Below, in pieces: positions 18,210 to 29,694 of a DNA stretch of 64,000 nt (position 1 is the stretch's first letter; the number at the start of each line of letters is the position of its first letter). The translations under genes and the position numbers were made by a program. The notes beneath the pieces were generated by a model. That model was not told the origin of the DNA, searched no databases, and saw nothing but the letters and a program-made list of their open reading frames with translations. This DNA is from Sphingomonas lycopersici (lineage in GTDB: Bacteria; Pseudomonadota; Alphaproteobacteria; Sphingomonadales; Sphingomonadaceae), in the NCBI RefSeq assembly GCF_026130605.1, contig NZ_JANFAU010000006.1:62001-126000 (forward strand), given 5' to 3'.

Positions 18210-19790
18210 TCACGGAACGAGAATCGTATCGACCGCCTTGGGCGAGGTCTCGGGCCAGTCGAGCGTATAATGCAGCCCGCGGCTTTCGTGGCGCAGCAGC
18301 GCCGAGCGCACGATCAGATCGGCGGTCTGGAGCAGATTGCGCAATTCGATCAGGTCCGGGGTGACGCGGAAATGGCCGTAATAATCGCCGACTTCTTCGG
18401 TCAGCAGCTTGATGCGGTGCGCGGCGCGTTCCAGCCTCTTGGTGGTGCGCACGATCCCGACGTAATTCCACATGAAGCGGCGGATCTCGGTCCAGTTCTG
18501 CTTGATGACGACTTCCTCGTCGGAATCGGTGACGCGGCTTTCGTCCCAGGCGCGGATCGCGGGGACCGGGGCGAAGCCGTCCCAATTGGCCGCGATATGC
18601 TTCGCTGCCGCCTCGCCATAGACGAAACATTCGAGCAGCGAGTTCGACGCGAGGCGGTTGGCGCCGTGCAGCCCCGATTGGGTGCATTCGCCCGCGGCAT
18701 AGAGCCCGGGAAGGTCGGTGCGCCCGTCGCGATCGATCAGGATCCCGCCGCAGGTATAATGCTGCGCCGGAACGACCGGGATCGGTTCGCGCGTCATGTC
18801 GATGCCGAGACCGATCAGTTTCTCGTAGATATTGGGGAAATGCGCGCGGACGAAATCGGCGGGCATATGGCTGATGTCGAGGTGGACGTAATCGAGCCCG
18901 AGCCGCTTGATCTCGTGGTCGATCGCGCGCGCGACGACATCGCGCGGCGCCAGTTCGGCGCGCGGATCGAAATCGGGCATGAAGCGGTGGCCGTTGGTCG
19001 GCAGCTTGAGCTGGCCGCCCTCGCCGCGCACCGCCTCGGTGATCAGGAAATTCTTGACGTCGAGATTGTAGAGGCAGGTCGGGTGGAATTGCATGAATTC
19101 CATGTTCGAGATGCGGCAGCCGGCGCGCCACGCCATCGCGATCCCGTCCCCCGTCGCGCCGCGCGGCGCGGTGGAGAAGAGATAGGTGCGCCCCGCCCCG
19201 CCGGTGGCGAGGATCGTCGCGCGCGCGGTGTAGAGATTGACCCGCCCGGTGCGGCGATCGACCGCATAGACCCCCCACACGTTGCCCGCGCCCGAATAAC
19301 GCTCCTCATGCCGGCTGGTGGCGAGGTCGATCGCGACCTGATCGGGGACGAGGGTGATATTGGGGTGTTTCTCGGCGGCGCGCTGGAGCGCCTCCTGCAC
19401 CGCCCAGCCGGTCGCGTCGGCGACATGGACGATGCGGCGGTGCGAATGCCCGCCCTCGCGCGTCAGGTGGAGCGCGTCGCCCTCGGTGGCGAAAGGCACG
19501 CCCAATGCCTGCAGCCGTTGGATCGCGGCGGGGGCGTTCTCGACGACGAATTCGACGGTGGCGCGGTCGTTGAGCCCCGCGCCGGCGATCATCGTATCCT
19601 CGATATGGCTGTCGAACGTGTCGCCCGGTTCGAGCACCGCCGCGATCCCGCCCTGCGCATGCGCGGTCGAGCCCTCGTTGAGCGCGCCCTTGGCGAGCAC
19701 GGTGACCTTGAAACGGTCGGCGAGGTTGAGCGCGGCGGTCAGCCCGGCCGCGCCGGAACCGACGATGAGGACGTCGCTGGTGCTGGTCAT
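18210..19790 (-). CDS. nadB: L-aspartate oxidase
   Basis: A 526-aa flavoprotein from ATG 19790 (MTSTSDVLIVGSGAAGLTAALNLA, split). It oxidises L-aspartate to iminoaspartate, the first step of de novo NAD synthesis. Family signatures are the dinucleotide-binding GSGAAGL, NEGSTAHAQGGIAAV, ATGGAGRTY, EFMQFHPTCLY, YTCGGILIDRDGRTDLPGLY and GECTQSGLHGANRLASNS. The C-terminal helical domain is complete. It shares the intergenic region with the divergent thiL. nadA and nadC are not in the window. Confidence 0.96.
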   Translation of the reverse strand: MTSTSDVLIVGSGAAGLTAALNLADRFKVTVLAKGALNEGSTAHAQGGIAAVLEPGDTFDSHIEDTMIAGAGLNDRATVEFVVENAPAAIQRLQALGVPFATEGDALHLTREGGHSHRRIVHVADATGWAVQEALQRAAEKHPNITLVPDQVAIDLATSRHEERYSGAGNVWGVYAVDRRTGRVNLYTARATILATGGAGRTYLFSTAPRGATGDGIAMAWRAGCRISNMEFMQFHPTCLYNLDVKNFLITEAVRGEGGQLKLPTNGHRFMPDFDPRAELAPRDVVARAIDHEIKRLGLDYVHLDISHMPADFVRAHFPNIYEKLIGLGIDMTREPIPVVPAQHYTCGGILIDRDGRTDLPGLYAAGECTQSGLHGANRLASNSLLECFVYGEAAAKHIAANWDGFAPVPAIRAWDESRVTDSDEEVVIKQNWTEIRRFMWNYVGIVRTTKRLERAAHRIKLLTEEVGDYYGHFRVTPDLIELRNLLQTADLIVRSALLRHESRGLHYTLDWPETSPKAVDTILVP

Positions 19791-19839
19791 GTGCGCTTGT
19801 TGCCCGAAAGTTGCGCCGCGCGACAAGGACATTCGCCGT

Positions 19840-19909
19840 CATTCCCGCAGGTCGGGGAAAGAGTCGTGAGGCCAGCCAGAATCGATTCCCGCCTTCGCGG
19901 GAATGACGA
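19840..19909. repeat. Intergenic palindromic repeat (GTCATTCCCGC type) in the nadB/thiL interval
   Basis: CGTCATTCCCGCAGG on the left and CGCGGGAATGACG on the right flank a core with CAGAATCGATTCCCGCC. It lies between the divergent nadB and thiL starts, where both promoters must be. Confidence 0.7.
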
Positions 19910-19950
19910 AAGGGGGCGACGAGGTGCTGCAAAGCCGATACCCCGGCGCG

Positions 19951-20838
19951 ATGATCGAAGCCGAGTTCATCGCCGCATTGCGCCGCCTGCCGCTCCACCC
20001 CGGCGCGCTCGGGCTGGCCGATGACGTCGCGCGGCTCGGCGAGCATATCCTCACCACCGACACCCTGGTCGAAGGGGTGCATTTCCTTGCCGGAGACCCG
20101 CCCGACGACGTGGCGTGGAAGCTGGTGGCGACCAACCTTTCCGATCTTGCGGCGAAGGGCGCGCGGCCCGAGGGTGTGCTGCTCAATTATCCGCTCGGCG
20201 CGGAGGAATGGGATCGGGCGTTCCTCGCCGGGTTGGCGGCGGCGCTGGCGGCGTTCGATTGCGCATTGCTCGGCGGGGATACGGTGTCGCTGCCGGCGGG
20301 GGCGCCGCGCGTGTTGACGCTCACCGCGATCGGCGCCGATGCGATGGCGCCGGCGCGCAGCGGGGCGGTGCCCGGCGACGATCTGTGGGTGACCGGGACG
20401 ATCGGCGATGCCGGCGCCGGGCTGGCGATCGCGCGCGGCGCGGCGGGGCCGGCGACGTTGCTCGCGGCCTATCGCCGGCCGATCCCGCGCGTCGCCGAGG
20501 GGCGGCTGCTCGCGCCGCAGGTTCATGCGATGATGGACGTGTCCGACGGGCTGCTGATCGACGCGTGGCGGATGGCGGCAGCGAGCGGCTGCGCGGTGGC
20601 GATCGATCTCGCGCTGGTGCCGCTCTCGGCCGATTATCGCGCGTTCGGCGGTGACGCGCTGGCGGCGACGACCGCGGGGGACGATTACGAATTGCTGTTC
20701 GCCGCCGCGCCCGACGCGCCGATCCCGGTGCCGGCGACGCGCGTGGGAAAATTCCTGGCCGGCAAAGGATTATCGCTGACCGAGCACGGGAACGCGGTGC
20801 CGCTGCCGTTGCGGCTCGGGTTCGAGCACCGCGCGTAG
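19951..20838 (+). CDS. thiL: Thiamine-monophosphate kinase
   Basis: A 295-aa protein from ATG 19951 ([19 protein letters not shown]). It phosphorylates thiamine monophosphate to the active diphosphate. Motifs of the PurM/ThiL fold are [22 protein letters not shown] (split), [57 protein letters not shown] and GDDYELLFA. Slightly shorter than the E. coli protein but complete. An earlier in-frame ATG at 19903 lies inside the palindromic repeat and is rejected as the start. Confidence 0.95.
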   Translation: MIEAEFIAALRRLPLHPGALGLADDVARLGEHILTTDTLVEGVHFLAGDPPDDVAWKLVATNLSDLAAKGARPEGVLLNYPLGAEEWDRAFLAGLAAALAAFDCALLGGDTVSLPAGAPRVLTLTAIGADAMAPARSGAVPGDDLWVTGTIGDAGAGLAIARGAAGPATLLAAYRRPIPRVAEGRLLAPQVHAMMDVSDGLLIDAWRMAAASGCAVAIDLALVPLSADYRAFGGDALAATTAGDDYELLFAAAPDAPIPVPATRVGKFLAGKGLSLTEHGNAVPLPLRLGFEHRA

Positions 20839-21082
20839 GCGGCCGGAGAAAACCGCACCCGCGCCGTTACCCCGGCTCAAGGCTGGAATGACGGGCGGAA
20901 TGTCGCTCCGTCGATGCGCTTCATCTTCGCGGGGACACATCGCAAGGCAAGCAACGGCTTCCCCAAACGCCGCCCCGGCTTGCGCCCACGCCGGGCGCTC
21001 TATACGCCTTCACCCGTCCGTGTCCGCCACAAGGGGCAAAAGCTCTTGGGCGCGGGGAGAACAGACTAGGGGAAGGAATGCG

Positions 21083-23263
<2,181 letters not shown>

Positions 23264-23283
23264 TCTTGATCGGTTGAACGGTT

Positions 23284-23319
23284 AAAGGCCGGTCCGGGCA
23301 GTCGGGCCGGCCTTTTTTT
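23284..23319 (+). terminator. Rho-independent terminator after hppA
   Basis: AAAGGCCGG / CCGGCCTTT stem separated by about 14 bases and running straight into a seven-T tract, 20 bp after the hppA stop. It is the clearest intrinsic terminator in the window. Confidence 0.92.
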
Positions 23320-23448
23320 GTTGAACATCCGCCGTGCAATCACCATTTCGCCGCGGCGCTCGCGCATTCCCACAAGGCAGGGATACTTCCCAAAGTCGCG
23401 CTGTTCGGCTAAGGGCGCGCGCGCCCTCAAATCCAGAAAGACAATTGT

Positions 23449-23694
23449 TTGGCGAAAGAAGAACTCCTCGAGATGCGCGGCCAGGTGGTCGAGCTGCTGC
23501 CCAACGCGATGTTCCGCGTCCGGCTTGAGAACGATCACGAAATCCTCGGCCACACCGCCGGCAAGATGCGCAAGAACCGCATCCGCGTGCTGGTCGGCGA
23601 CGAGGTGCTGGTCGAGCTGACTCCGTACGACCTGACCAAGGGGCGGATCACCTACCGCTTCATGCCCGGCCGGGGCGGCCCCGGCCCGCAATAA
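23449..23694 (+). CDS. infA: Translation initiation factor IF-1
   Basis: An 81-aa OB-fold protein beginning TTG-GCG-AAA-GAA ([17 protein letters not shown]). The body [20 protein letters not shown] and [20 protein letters not shown] is the IF-1 signature. No ATG or GTG gives the conserved N-terminus, so TTG is the start; such a weak start in a core translation factor is notable. The C-terminal tail ([10 protein letters not shown]) is longer and more Gly/Pro-rich than in E. coli. It heads infA-maf-RNase E/G-yacG. Confidence 0.96.
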   Translation: MAKEELLEMRGQVVELLPNAMFRVRLENDHEILGHTAGKMRKNRIRVLVGDEVLVELTPYDLTKGRITYRFMPGRGGPGPQ

Positions 23695-23706
23695 CATCCG
23701 GATCGC

Positions 23707-24294
23707 GTGTCCGTGGCTGCCGGCCCGGCTCTCGTCCTTGCATCGGCGTCGCCGCGGCGGCGCGATCTGCTGGCGCGCATCGGCGTGGCCCCGGCGCGGA
23801 TCGTCGCGCCCGATATCGACGAAACCCCGCTCAGGAACGAGCGCCCGCGCGATTATGTGCGCCGCGTCGCCGCCGCCAAGGCCGCTGCGGTGGAACGCGC
23901 GCCGGGCGAGGTGATTCTCGCCGCCGATACGACGATCGCGGTCGGGCGGCGGATCCTCGGCAAGCCCGAAGACGAGGCCGATCTGCGGATGATGCTCGGG
24001 CTGCTCGCCGGGCGGCGGCATCATTGCCTGTCGGCGGTGGCGGTGATCGACGCCGAAGGGCGGCTGCGCGAGCGCCTCTCCGACACGATCGTCACCTTCA
24101 AGCCGCTCTCCCCGGCCGAGATCGATGATTATGTCGCGAGCGGCGAGGGCGAGGGCAAGGCGGGCGGCTATGCCATCCAGGGCCGCGCCGAGACCTGGGT
24201 GCGCCGGCTCGCCGGATCGCATTCGGGGGTGGTCGGGCTGCCGCTCTACGAGACCGGCGCGCTGCTGCGCGCGGCCGGCGTGATCCTTGGCTGA
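23707..24294 (+). CDS. maf: Maf-family nucleoside triphosphate pyrophosphatase
   Basis: A 195-aa protein with GTG start 23707 (GTG 23713 also possible), 12 bp after infA. Maf proteins hydrolyse non-canonical or excess dTTP/UTP to monophosphates. The N-terminal LVLASASPRRRDLLARIG, catalytic VILAADTTIAVGRRILGKP and GGYAIQGRAETWVRRLAGSHSGVVGLPLYE (split) identify the family. Its stop overlaps the next start by 8 bp, so translation is probably coupled. Confidence 0.94.
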   Translation: MSVAAGPALVLASASPRRRDLLARIGVAPARIVAPDIDETPLRNERPRDYVRRVAAAKAAAVERAPGEVILAADTTIAVGRRILGKPEDEADLRMMLGLLAGRRHHCLSAVAVIDAEGRLRERLSDTIVTFKPLSPAEIDDYVASGEGEGKAGGYAIQGRAETWVRRLAGSHSGVVGLPLYETGALLRAAGVILG

Positions 24295-25207
24295 ATGGCT
24301 CTATGAGGACGGCATCGGCGAGACGCGCGCCGCGCTGATCGCCGACGCCCGGATCATCGCCGCGCGGATCGTACGCGACGACGCCGGTGCGCGGCTCGGC
24401 GCGGTCCATAGCGCGCAACTGACCGAACCCGGCGTGGTCCGGCTCTCCGACGGCACGGTCGCGACGATCGCGCGCACCCCGCCGGGGCTGACGCTCGGCG
24501 CGCGGCTCAACGTGGTGGTGGTGCGCGAGGCGTTGCCCGAGCCGGGGCGCGTCAAGCCGCCGCGCGTCGCCGCCACCGATGAGGCACCGCGCCCCGCGCC
24601 CAGCCTGCGCGAGACGCTGGACGGCCCGGTGCGGGTGCTGCGCGCGCATGAGGCGGATGCGCTGGAGGCGGCGGGCTGGTCCGAATTGCTCGACGAGGCG
24701 GTGAGCGGCGATATCGCCTTCCCCGGCGGTATGCTGCGCCTCACCCCGACCCCCGCCATGACGCTGTTCGACGTCGATGGCGGCGGCGCGCTCGATGCGC
24801 TGGCCGATCGCGCCGCGGCGGCGGTGACGGCGGCGATCGTGCGGCACGATATCGGCGGGTCGATCGGGGTCGATTTCCCGACGATCCAGGGCAAGGAGGC
24901 GCGCCAGCGCGTCGCGGCGGTGATCGATGCGACGCTGCCGCAACCGTTCGAGCGCACCGCGATGAACGGCTTCGGCTTCCTGCAGATCGTTCGCCCGCGC
25001 CCGCGCGCGTCGCTGCCCGAGTTGCTGCGCGCCGATCCGGTCGGCGCGGCGGCGCGCGCCGCGCTGCGCGAGATCGAGCGCACCCCGCCCGGCGCGCCCA
25101 ATCGCTATCGCCTGCCCCCCGCGGTGGCGGCGCGAATCGACGCCCGCCCCGACTGGCTCGCCGAACTGGTGCGCCGGACGGGGCGAACCCCTATATTGGA
25201 CGGATGA
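24287..25207 (+). CDS. Ribonuclease E/G family protein (short form)
   Basis: A 306-aa protein starting at TTG 24287 (M-A-E-W-L-Y-E-D-G-I-G-E), overlapping maf. It lacks the long scaffold of RNase E. Conserved features are the entry segment EWLYEDGIGETRAAL, a DVDGGGALDAL region, HDIGGSIGVDFPTIQGKE and the C-terminal RTAMNGFGFLQIVRPRPR. These correspond to the catalytic RNase E/G core, with the S1-like region short. Alphaproteobacteria commonly carry this reduced paralogue between maf and yacG. Its exact RNA substrates are unknown. A full-length RNase E is expected elsewhere. Confidence 0.88.
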   Translation: MAEWLYEDGIGETRAALIADARIIAARIVRDDAGARLGAVHSAQLTEPGVVRLSDGTVATIARTPPGLTLGARLNVVVVREALPEPGRVKPPRVAATDEAPRPAPSLRETLDGPVRVLRAHEADALEAAGWSELLDEAVSGDIAFPGGMLRLTPTPAMTLFDVDGGGALDALADRAAAAVTAAIVRHDIGGSIGVDFPTIQGKEARQRVAAVIDATLPQPFERTAMNGFGFLQIVRPRPRASLPELLRADPVGAAARAALREIERTPPGAPNRYRLPPAVAARIDARPDWLAELVRRTGRTPILDG

Positions 25208-25377
25208 AGACCGTGACCTGCCCGATCTGCCGACGTCCCACGGTGCGCGAACATGCGCCGTTCTGCAGCCGCGGCTGCAAGGATCGCGACCTGTTGCAAT
25301 GGCTCGGCGAAGGATATCGTTTGCCCGGGCAGCCGGTCGATCCAAATGGGCTGGACAGCGGTCGAGACGCCGACTAG
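25204..25377 (+). CDS. yacG: DNA gyrase inhibitor YacG-like zinc finger protein
   Basis: A 57-aa protein whose ATG 25204 overlaps the RNase E/G stop. It shows the C-P-I-C and C-S-R-G-C zinc ligands followed by KDRDLLQWLGEGYRLPG, the YacG/DUF329 signature. In E. coli YacG binds GyrB and inhibits gyrase; I infer the same here from homology. It is the last gene before tRNA-Phe. Confidence 0.93.
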   Translation: MKTVTCPICRRPTVREHAPFCSRGCKDRDLLQWLGEGYRLPGQPVDPNGLDSGRDAD

Positions 25378-25406
25378 AGAGCGCGGCTCCGGCGGTTCGC
25401 TGGTAT

Positions 25407-25482
25407 GCCCAGGTAGCTCAGTTGGTAGAGCATGCGACTGAAAATCGCAGTGTCGGTGGTTCGATCCCGCCCCTGGGCACCA
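25407..25482 (+). tRNA. tRNA-Phe (anticodon GAA)
   Basis: A complete 76-nt cloverleaf with encoded CCA: acceptor GCCCAGG / CCTGGGC, D-loop AGCTCAGTTGGTAGAGC, anticodon stem TGCGA / TCGCA with loop CTGAAAA (GAA at 25440-25442), and T-loop GGTTCGATCCC. The AT-richer accessory region starts right after its 3' end, so it may mark an integration site, though I found no second copy of its 3' end in the window. Confidence 0.97.
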
Positions 25483-25936
25483 TTGCTGATAGATATTTGT
25501 TAAAGCTCAGGAAGTCTGGGATTTTGGCGCCGAGGCCTAGATCCGCTGCGATGCCGGAAGCGCAACAGTCAATGGAAAAGTTGCACGAACGGCTTCGTGA
25601 AGCTCAGAAGAACAAGTTCGAAACGGGTTCGAGGGCTCTGCTCCCGATTTCTCCTGCCTCTTTGAACCTCAAACACGGCCACGCATAATAGCCCCGCCCG
25701 CCAGTCGATAACAATGGCGTGGTGGCTGCCTTTATGGAAACAGACGAAGCTGGCCGCCCAATTTGTCGAGTTCAGATGGAAAGGGCCAACCCAAGGCAGG
25801 TGCGAGTACCCGGAATAGGGAGGTGGTCGGCGGTTCTAAACGCAATTAGTGCCGGAAGCGTGCTCGGTACTCGGAGCGTCCCGTTTCAGATCGCTCCTCC
25901 TTGCCCCTTTCCCTTGTTTCGTTATTGCGGTTGAAC
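25483..25936. other. Non-coding or decayed stretch after tRNA-Phe
   Basis: About 450 bp without a convincing gene. Composition shifts to lower GC right after the tRNA. Short open frames exist (for example 25719-25934 on the + strand) but show no recognisable motif, no good ribosome binding site and no operon context. I see no inverted repeat or integrase remnant. Confidence 0.5.
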
Positions 25937-27559
25937 ATGCGACCGGAGCGGACAGATAGTAAGGCAACAAAGGCCGCTGGATTCTGGTTGAGGCTATCGG
26001 TTCATTTCGATGCCTTTTGCATGGCGCCGCGTGCCTACCTGACAGCCTTGTGGTGGTACATTCGACGAAAGCGGGTGCGCGCTCGTGGCCAGTTTGCCCC
26101 GCTACTCAGCCATTCACGAAGGGCTTATGACCTCTGGCGCTTGCGGGAAAGGGCCGTTGAGCGGGGCCTTGAGGACGAACCGCGTCCGCCCATCATTGCG
26201 TTGATCGATATTCGAGCAGGACAGGATGGGCTCGGCGAGACTCTCCGGAGCCTAGATGCCGAGGGCATCTCGGCGTTACAGCTAGGCGCGTTGGATGTAC
26301 CGACATTGGCTGATGTCGCCCGGCAAATAGATTGGGGCCGAGACCCGTGGCTGATGCTGATCGCAGTCGGCGATAGGTGCGCGCCCGGAACGGCGGCGGC
26401 CTATTGCGCGGCCATCGCAAAGGCTGGGAGCGGGGTGCGGATCGCATATGCGGACGACGACTTGTTGAACAAGGCGGGCCGGCGCATCTCGCCGCACTTC
26501 AAGCCTGATTGGAACAGTGAATTATTCCGCTACTTTGACTATATTTCGAGCGCTTGCGTTCTTCGAGTCGCGCCAGAGCTTCTGGAATCCGTCGCCGAGG
26601 CGGACGACTGGCGGCGACAGATCGTCGCGCGCGTGGCAGAGCAGGGGACTCCGCTCCACGTCCGCAGGGTGTTGCACCATCGCCGAACGCGCCCGAGTCC
26701 GGTACTTCCGGCGGCGCTCGATGTTCCGGTACGGGAATTGCCGCCCGTCACCGTTATCGTACCCACGCGTAATCGTGTGGATTTGCTGCAAACATGCCTG
26801 GCAGGCATTGAAGGCACCAACTATCCGGATATTGAGGTCGTCGTCGTCGACAATGATAGTGACGATCCACATACGCTGGCCCTTCTCTCGAGCCTTGACC
26901 CGGCTCGTTACAGGGTCCTACGCCACGATGGAGCATTCAACTATTCGGCAATCAACAATCGTGCCGTGGCGGAGGCTCGGGGGCGCCTGTTATGCCTGTT
27001 GAACAACGACATCGAGATGATTGAGCCGAATTGGCTGGCTACGATGGCTGTGCAGGCCGTCCGCGAGGATGTAGGCGCCGTCGGCGCGCGGCTGCTCTAT
27101 CCGGATGGACGTATCCAGCACGCGGGGGTCGTCATTGGCGTAGGCAATGCGGCAGGGCATGCGCATCGGCTACTCCGTCCGGACGAGGAGGGTTATTTCA
27201 AACGCCACGCATTGCCGCAGTTCACTTCAGCGGTGACGGCGGCGTGCCTCGTTGTGATGCGCGAGCGCTTTCTCAAGGTTGGCGGGTTGGACGAGTTCAA
27301 TTTTGCGGTCGCCTTTAACGACGTGGATTTGTGCATGCGGCTAAACCGGCAGGGTTGGCAATCGCTCTATGAACCGCGAGCGACGCTGATCCATCACGAA
27401 TCGGTGTCCCGCGGGTTTGACCGGGATCCGGTTGGGGCGGCGCGATTTGCCGGGGAAATGGCGGCGCTCAGGCGGCTATGGCGTACAGACGAGTTGGTGG
27501 ACCCGTTTCACCACCCGGAGCTTAGCCGGATGAGCGAGCGCTTCGTTGTTGCCCTGTAA
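25937..27559 (+). CDS. Glycosyltransferase family 2 (rhamnosyltransferase-like)
   Basis: A 540-aa protein from ATG 25937 (MRPERTDSK). The first half (about 80-250) looks like a degenerate GT domain with YADDDLL and HFKPDWNSELFRYFDYISS, which commonly precedes the catalytic module in this subfamily. The second half is a canonical GT-A fold: PPVTVIVPTRNRVDLLQTCL, EVVVVDNDSDD, LLNNDIEMI (DxD-type) and FNDVDLCMRLNRQGW. It presumably transfers a sugar during extracellular polysaccharide assembly. It is the first gene of the accessory region, 9 bp before the next gene. Donor and acceptor cannot be told from sequence. Confidence 0.9.
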   Translation: MRPERTDSKATKAAGFWLRLSVHFDAFCMAPRAYLTALWWYIRRKRVRARGQFAPLLSHSRRAYDLWRLRERAVERGLEDEPRPPIIALIDIRAGQDGLGETLRSLDAEGISALQLGALDVPTLADVARQIDWGRDPWLMLIAVGDRCAPGTAAAYCAAIAKAGSGVRIAYADDDLLNKAGRRISPHFKPDWNSELFRYFDYISSACVLRVAPELLESVAEADDWRRQIVARVAEQGTPLHVRRVLHHRRTRPSPVLPAALDVPVRELPPVTVIVPTRNRVDLLQTCLAGIEGTNYPDIEVVVVDNDSDDPHTLALLSSLDPARYRVLRHDGAFNYSAINNRAVAEARGRLLCLLNNDIEMIEPNWLATMAVQAVREDVGAVGARLLYPDGRIQHAGVVIGVGNAAGHAHRLLRPDEEGYFKRHALPQFTSAVTAACLVVMRERFLKVGGLDEFNFAVAFNDVDLCMRLNRQGWQSLYEPRATLIHHESVSRGFDRDPVGAARFAGEMAALRRLWRTDELVDPFHHPELSRMSERFVVAL

Positions 27560-27568
27560 GGACAAGAG

Positions 27569-28348
27569 GTGACATCCTCGCGCTCTATGCCTGCCGGAGA
27601 GCGGTTGGCTTTATCGCAGGTGACGTTGTGCGCGGCGGCATCCGTGAACGTGGCGGCGACGATACGCGCGCTCGAGGTGAGTTTGGCTCAAATCGATTTT
27701 GCGGCTTGCAAGCTGTTTACCCATCTATCCGTAAACCCCGGACATCCCGGTATTACGGTTGTGCCGATTCAGCCGCTGACGTCATCTGAAGCCTATTCGA
27801 ATTTCGTTCTTTCGCAAATGGTTGGCCATATCGAAACGACCCATTGCCTTGTTGCGCAATGGGATGGGCATGTGATTGATGCGCGGCGATGGCGTCCGGA
27901 CTTTCTTGATTACGATTATATCGGAGCGAGTTGGCCGCAGTTCGATGATGGGCATGATGTCGGCAACGGTGGCTTTTCCCTCCGCAGCCGCCGACTTATG
28001 GAGGCTTGCAGGAAGGCAGAGTTCTGCCGTTCGCATCCCGAAGATCTCGCCATCGGACGGAAGAATCGCTTGTGGCTGGAGAGGCAGGGCATGCGCTTTG
28101 CACCACGAGCCGTCGCCGATATTTTTGCGGCCGAGCGCGTTGGTGACGCGCGGGTGACCTTTGGCTATCACGGCGTGTGGAACATGCCTCGTGCGATCGG
28201 GACCGACGCTTTCTGGCAAGTTTACCGTGAACTTGATGATCGGGGTACGGTAAGGCACGATCTCGCCAGCATCGTGAAAGACGTGAGCCGTGGATCCAAC
28301 GGTATTGGGCGCGCGATTCGAATGATTTTCGATTATCTCGACACGTAG
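27569..28348 (+). CDS. DUF5672 family protein (putative glycosyltransferase)
   Basis: A 259-aa protein with GTG start 27569 (ATG 27587 possible). The core HCLVAQWDGHVIDARRW, FLDYDYIGASWP and VGNGGFSLRSRRLMEAC is the signature of DUF5672, a family placed near GT-A glycosyltransferases in surface polysaccharide loci. No enzyme activity is established that I can cite. It is co-directional with and 9 bp after the GT2 gene. Confidence 0.82.
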   Translation: MTSSRSMPAGERLALSQVTLCAAASVNVAATIRALEVSLAQIDFAACKLFTHLSVNPGHPGITVVPIQPLTSSEAYSNFVLSQMVGHIETTHCLVAQWDGHVIDARRWRPDFLDYDYIGASWPQFDDGHDVGNGGFSLRSRRLMEACRKAEFCRSHPEDLAIGRKNRLWLERQGMRFAPRAVADIFAAERVGDARVTFGYHGVWNMPRAIGTDAFWQVYRELDDRGTVRHDLASIVKDVSRGSNGIGRAIRMIFDYLDT

Positions 28349-28419
28349 CATGCCGATGGGACGTCGATCTTGAAAACGCGTTTTTCTCCAAGCACCCTCG
28401 ATAGGAAGGCCAGCAAACC

Positions 28420-29370
28420 GTGATCAATCCGTTACCCGGCTTGCCGCTGGTAGAATCCCCTCTATTTCCAATGCTTAAGGCGTCGCAGGGATTGACTGCA
28501 GAGGAAGAGCGGATTGGCATTAGCCTACATGAAAAGGGATTTGCCGTATTCGAATTTCCGGATGCGGAACTCGACGCCCGAATCGCCAGGATCCAGGACA
28601 ATCTACAGCCTCGTTACGGAATCGATTTCAACGATCCGCGGAGCGATAAAACATCTGGGGAGCACCGGATCCAAGACGCGTGGAAATTCGATGAGGATGT
28701 TCGCGCAATAGCGGCGAATGAGACGGTGCTCGATCTCCTCAGCAAGCTTTACGGCCGTCGCGCATTCCCGTTCCAAACCTTGAACTTTCCGGTGGGCACG
28801 CAGCAGGAGATTCACTCGGATTCGGTTCATTTTTCCAGTCTGCCAGAACGCTTCATGTGCGGTGTCTGGTTGGCGATGGAAGACGTTGGGCCTAATGCCG
28901 GGCCGCTATTCTACCACCCCGGCTCCCACCGCTGGCCGATCATGACCAATGCGCTGATCGGGAGGCGTGGCTTCGGCAGCACGCTCAATTCGGCGCAAGA
29001 TCCTTATGGTGCGGCGTGGCGCGCACTGTGTGCGGTCGATGCGGCGCCTGCGGAGACGTTCCTCGCGCGCAAAGGGCAGGCGTTGATCTGGTGCGCGAAC
29101 CTGCTTCACGGGGGGACTCATCAGGACGATCCGAGCCAAACGCGCTGGTCCCAGGTTACCCACTATTATTTTAATGATTGTATCTATTATACGCCCGCCT
29201 TTTCAGACGAGGCGCTGGGGCGGCTAGATTTACGTAATCTCGTGGCGATAAGTGACGAGCTACCTCGGCCGAACTTCTACATGGGCGAAATTCTGGATAC
29301 CTCTTCCAAACGGCGAGCGGGTCGGCGGGAGTCAATCAGGCAACGATTGGTGAAGTATCTACGAAGATAA
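28420..29370 (+). CDS. Phytanoyl-CoA dioxygenase-like Fe(II)/2-oxoglutarate enzyme
   Basis: A 316-aa protein with GTG start 28420 (MINPLPGLPLVES). The PhyH fold is indicated by the Fe-binding H-x-D in QEIHSDSVHFSSLPERFMCG, followed by VWLAMEDVGPNAGPLFYHPGSHRWP (split) and the distal His/Arg region NLLHGGTHQDDPSQTRWSQV. Such enzymes hydroxylate small molecules or sugar/lipid precursors. Sitting among glycosyltransferases, it may modify a capsule precursor; that is inference. A second PhyH-like gene lies at 42478-43542. Confidence 0.85.
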   Translation: MINPLPGLPLVESPLFPMLKASQGLTAEEERIGISLHEKGFAVFEFPDAELDARIARIQDNLQPRYGIDFNDPRSDKTSGEHRIQDAWKFDEDVRAIAANETVLDLLSKLYGRRAFPFQTLNFPVGTQQEIHSDSVHFSSLPERFMCGVWLAMEDVGPNAGPLFYHPGSHRWPIMTNALIGRRGFGSTLNSAQDPYGAAWRALCAVDAAPAETFLARKGQALIWCANLLHGGTHQDDPSQTRWSQVTHYYFNDCIYYTPAFSDEALGRLDLRNLVAISDELPRPNFYMGEILDTSSKRRAGRRESIRQRLVKYLRR

Positions 29371-29694
29371 GGAGTGGAGGAGTATGTTTTGCATAACCAC
29401 GCCATCACTCGATTGGAGACGCGCTGGCCTTCCGACCCGACTCCAGCATCTGACACACCCTCTATTTGATCGCGGATTGCTCGGTGGAACGTCAATACAT
29501 GTCCTTATGGTATTTACCAGGTCTTTGCCGCGGCGGCGCGCGGAAAGGCAGAAAACCCTTTCGACAAACCGCCGCCCCAGAACGAACGAGGGTGTTATTG
29601 CTGGAAAAGGACTCTGGAACCGCGATCTCTCTTCGACTATCGGATCAAGGGTACGGATCTAATTATACTACGGAAATAAGCGGAGAATCGCGCC
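29371..29694. other. Intergenic stretch with a possible repeat remnant
   Basis: No gene is convincing here. The sequence around 29550-29590 (CCCTTTCGACAAA..CAGAACGAACGAG) resembles the right arm of the CCGTTCGGGCTGAGC palindrome family, without a matching left arm. The promoter of the following large glycosyltransferase gene is presumably within the last 100 bases. Confidence 0.4.

Noticed and set aside
18270..20024. Long + strand open frame across nadB
   Set aside because: High-GC DNA gives long antisense frames. nadB on the other strand has full family motifs and the antisense translation is low-complexity without motifs.
23413..23430. GGGCGCGCGCGCCC palindrome before infA
   Set aside because: Low-complexity CG run expected in this composition; no evidence of regulatory use.
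25407..25482. tRNA-Phe 3' end as an att site of an integrated island
   Set aside because: I found no second copy of the tRNA 3' end and no integrase gene in the window, so an attachment site is not supported.
25299..25688. Reading frame running across yacG and the tRNA
   Set aside because: It translates the tRNA gene itself and has no recognisable protein features.
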